Assembly (NCBI GenBank): GCA_964242425.1
Contig: CAXTCK010000167.1
Span: forward strand, 1 to 7,606
DNA: 7,606 nt
Reading direction: 5' to 3'
Source: Lichenicola sp964242425
GTDB lineage: Bacteria; Pseudomonadota; Alphaproteobacteria; Acetobacterales; Acetobacteraceae
Part shown: positions 5,910-7,606 of the stretch, piece after piece
How the letters are laid out: each line of letters starts with the position of its first letter
Numbering within the stretch: the stretch's first letter is position 1
The notes under the pieces: model-generated
Seen by the model: the letters and a program-made list of their open reading frames with translations, nothing else
Database searches by the model: none
What the model was told of the DNA's origin: nothing
Program-made: the position numbers and the translations under genes

Positions 5910-6464
5910 ATGCAGCGAAACATGTCCGCCTCCCGGTTCCGTCCCGTTCTTCCGGTCGCCCTGCTGGCCGGTCTCCTGTTGTCCGCATGCAGCGGCGAGG
6001 AGATCGAGCGCGACTTCGGGCTGACCCGCACCGCGCCGGACGAGTTCACCGTGACCACGCAGGCACCCTTGTCCATGCCGCCAAGCGCCAGCCTGGCCAC
6101 CCCGACGCCGGGCACCGACCGGCCGCAGGCGCAGAGCACGCAGACCCAGGCGCTGGAAACGTTGGCGCCGAACGTGGCGCTCCAGGGGACGGGCGGCAGC
6201 ACCAGCGCCGGGCAGCAGGCGTTGGTCGCCGACGCGGGCCAGGCCGCCACCCAGGCGCCGACCGGCGGCGCGCTGGATCACCCGAGCCAGGGCTTCGTCA
6301 ACGAGCTGATGTTCTGGCAGGGCGGCAAGGCCGGCGAGGTGGTCGACGCGGAGGCAGAGCGCAAGCGCCTGCAGGAGAACGCGGCACTCGGCCGCAGCCC
6401 CACCGTCGGCGCCACGCCCACGATCAAGGTGAGCAAGCCCGGCTTCTTCCAGTCGCTGTTCTGA
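5910..6464 (+). CDS. DUF3035 / BamF-like outer-membrane lipoprotein
   Basis: 184-aa predicted lipoprotein. An Arg-containing N terminus and hydrophobic stretch (about 13-24) end in the lipobox LSAC with Cys27, so it should be processed by signal peptidase II. The mature part carries the DUF3035 signature: FGLTRTAPDEFTV (36-48), APLSMPP (52-58) and a Pro-rich segment ending PGTDRPQ (67-73). A Gln/Ala/Thr-rich middle follows, and the C terminus KPGFFQSLF is short and conserved-looking. To my knowledge this family is associated with the BAM beta-barrel assembly machine in Alphaproteobacteria under the name BamF; I hold that functional label loosely. Starts at 5886 (TTG), 5910 (ATG) and 5922 (ATG) share the frame. 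I prefer 5910 for its GGGGG tract 9 bases upstream, but 5922 gives an equally good 22-residue signal peptide. It lies 52 bases after the reductase gene. Confidence 0.85.
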   Translation: MQRNMSASRFRPVLPVALLAGLLLSACSGEEIERDFGLTRTAPDEFTVTTQAPLSMPPSASLATPTPGTDRPQAQSTQTQALETLAPNVALQGTGGSTSAGQQALVADAGQAATQAPTGGALDHPSQGFVNELMFWQGGKAGEVVDAEAERKRLQENAALGRSPTVGATPTIKVSKPGFFQSLF

Positions 6465-6471
6465 TCGCCTT

Positions 6472-6517
6472 CCGGACCGGCTGACGCCGGTCCGTCTCGA
6501 TCTCCCCGGACCGGCTG
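6472..6517 (+). repeat. 12-bp direct repeat allowing two alternative hairpins before mutL
   Basis: CCGGACCGGCTG occurs at 6472-6483 and 6506-6517. GCCGGTCCG (6486-6494), between the copies, can pair with either one: a 4-base loop upstream or a 12-base loop downstream. The downstream form ends one base before the mutL GGAGG. Confidence 0.6.
6473..6494 (+). terminator. GC-rich hairpin after the DUF3035 gene
   Basis: CGGACCGGC (6473-6481) pairs perfectly with GCCGGTCCG (6486-6494) over 9 bp with a TGAC tetraloop, 8 bases after the stop. No T-run follows (TCTCGATCTC), so termination would be weak or Rho-assisted. The right arm can also pair with an identical copy of the left arm at 6507-6515. 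Confidence 0.5.
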
Positions 6518-6521
6518 GAGG
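6517..6521 (+). promoter_or_regulatory. Ribosome-binding site of mutL
   Basis: GGAGG at 6517-6521 is 4 bases from the ATG at 6526, closer than usual. It supports that start over an in-frame GTG at 6550, which has no purine-rich leader. It lies directly against the possible downstream hairpin arm (6507-6515). Confidence 0.65.
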
Positions 6522-6525
6522 CGTC

Positions 6526-7606
6526 ATGCCGCTCCCGTCACCCCTTTTCGTGCCGGCCGCGCCGGTCATTCGCCGGCTGTCCGAGCGGGTGATCAACCGG
6601 ATCGCCGCCGGCGAGGTGATCGAGCGCCCGGCGGCGGCGGTCAAGGAGCTGGTGGAGAACGCCCTCGACGCCGGGGCGCGACGGATCGCGGTGTCGTTGT
6701 GGGGCGGCGGCATCACGCGCATCGAGGTGACCGACGACGGCGTCGGCATGACCGCGGATTCCCTGGCTCTGGCGGTGGAGCGTCACTGCACCTCCAAGCT
6801 GGTCGACGAGACCCTGGTGCGGGTGGACACGCTGGGCTTTCGCGGCGAGGCGCTGCCCAGCATCGGCGCCGCCGCCCGGTTGTGCCTGTCCTCGCGGCCG
6901 AACGGCGTGGCGTCCGGCGAAGCGTGGCGGCTGCGCGTCGAAGGCGGGCGGCTGCATGCGGCGGAGCCCTGCGCCGGTCCGCCCGGCACGCAGGTCGTGG
7001 TCGAGGACCTGTTCTTCGCCACCCCGGCACGCCGCAAGTTCCTCAAGAGCCCCCGCATCGAGGCTGCCCATGCCGAGATCGCGGTGCGCCGGCTGGCGCT
7101 GGCGGCGCACGGGGTGGCGTTCCGGCTGGAGATAGAAGGGCGGGTGCTGCTCGACCTGCCGGGCCAGGAGCGCGCGGCGCGCGTGCTGGCGCTGCTGTGC
7201 GACGAAGGCGGAGGGAGCGTGCCGCAGGGCCTGCTCGCGGTGGACGGCGAGCGGGACGGGATGCGGCTGTCCGGCCATGCCTGCGGCCCGGCGGTGCACC
7301 GCGCCACCGTCAACGGCCAGTTCCTGGTGGTGAACGGTCGTCCGGTGGCCGACCCGGTGCTGCGCACCGCGGTGCGCGTGGCGTATCGCGCGGTGATGGA
7401 GCCGGGGCGGCACGCGGTGGTGGCCTTGTTCCTCGAGATCCCGCCGGACCGGCTCGACGTCAACGTTCATCCGGCCAAGACCGAGCTGCGCTTCGCCGAT
7501 GCTGCCGCGGTGCGTGCGCTGGTGATCGGAGCACTCGGGCGCGCCCTGGGCAGCGGGGCCGGTCCTGCGGGGGTGGGGGCCGGGTTGCCGGCGCCGCGCC
7601 GGCCCG
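6526..7606 (+). CDS. mutL: DNA mismatch repair protein MutL, 3'-truncated by window edge
   Basis: GHKL ATPase that couples MutS mismatch recognition to downstream repair steps. The frame is open to the window end, giving 360 visible residues of a protein usually near 600. Motif I, NRIAAGEVIERPAAAVKELVENALDAGA (24-51), contains Glu41 and Asn45, the equivalents of the catalytic Glu and Mg-binding Asn of E. coli MutL. Motif II is DDGVGM (70-75). Motif III includes HCTSKL (87-92) and TLGFRGEALPSIGA (102-115). GTQVVVEDLFFATPARRKFLKS (154-175) is motif IV. VNGRPVADP (269-277) and LDVNVHPAKTELRF (310-323) mark the transducer domain. The low-complexity Gly/Ala/Pro stretch at the window end begins the interdomain linker. 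The C-terminal dimerisation domain is not visible, so presence of the endonuclease motif cannot be judged. About 13 residues precede the conserved VIRRL, a modest N-terminal extension. Confidence 0.98.
   Translation, partial: MPLPSPLFVPAAPVIRRLSERVINRIAAGEVIERPAAAVKELVENALDAGARRIAVSLWGGGITRIEVTDDGVGMTADSLALAVERHCTSKLVDETLVRVDTLGFRGEALPSIGAAARLCLSSRPNGVASGEAWRLRVEGGRLHAAEPCAGPPGTQVVVEDLFFATPARRKFLKSPRIEAAHAEIAVRRLALAAHGVAFRLEIEGRVLLDLPGQERAARVLALLCDEGGGSVPQGLLAVDGERDGMRLSGHACGPAVHRATVNGQFLVVNGRPVADPVLRTAVRVAYRAVMEPGRHAVVALFLEIPPDRLDVNVHPAKTELRFADAAAVRALVIGALGRALGSGAGPAGVGAGLPAPRRP

Noticed and set aside
3764..6250. 828-codon open frame on the minus strand opposite the hydrolase, reductase and lipoprotein genes
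   Set aside because: It is Arg/Ala/Pro/Val-rich with no recognisable domain and lies opposite three well-identified genes. Long antisense frames are expected at this GC content because stop codons are rare.

Overview
The window is a GC-rich (roughly 70%) bacterial chromosome segment, most likely from an alphaproteobacterium, possibly an Acetobacteraceae/Rhodospirillales relative. The evidence is gene order and family: a bacterial-type isoleucyl-tRNA synthetase with a C-terminal zinc ribbon, overlapping lspA, a DUF3035/BamF-like lipoprotein (a family typical of Alphaproteobacteria) and mutL. The taxonomic call is inference; no rRNA or other marker is present.

Layout: (1) positions 1-2480 hold ileS, cut at its 5' end by the window, followed through a 4-base GTGA overlap by lspA (2477-3010). 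(2) Positions 3011-3204 hold no complete gene. They contain a CAGGCK hexamer array and a 100-N gap (3100-3199), whose two flanks are the same 55 bases. This is the pattern of two contig ends that overlap but were not merged, so the gap probably has no real length. (3) Positions 3205-5857 hold a three-gene accessory block: a minus-strand CGNR-type zinc-finger regulator, and divergent from it an epoxide-hydrolase-like alpha/beta hydrolase and an aldo/keto reductase. (4) Positions 5910-7606 return to core genes, a DUF3035 lipoprotein and mutL, the latter cut by the window's 3' end.

How the genes work together: ileS-lspA is a translationally coupled housekeeping pair, and LspA is the peptidase that would process the lipoprotein signal peptide of the downstream DUF3035 protein. 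The middle block resembles a small electrophile/xenobiotic-handling module (epoxide opening, carbonyl reduction) with a divergent regulator. That pairing is inferred from adjacency only.

I see no CRISPR array, prophage, transposase, tRNA, rRNA or toxin-antitoxin pair, and no convincing undescribed system. The items most worth checking are the artefactual gap, the accessory block between core genes, the non-consensus motifs in the epoxide hydrolase and CGNR proteins, and small repeat or hairpin structures at gene borders.
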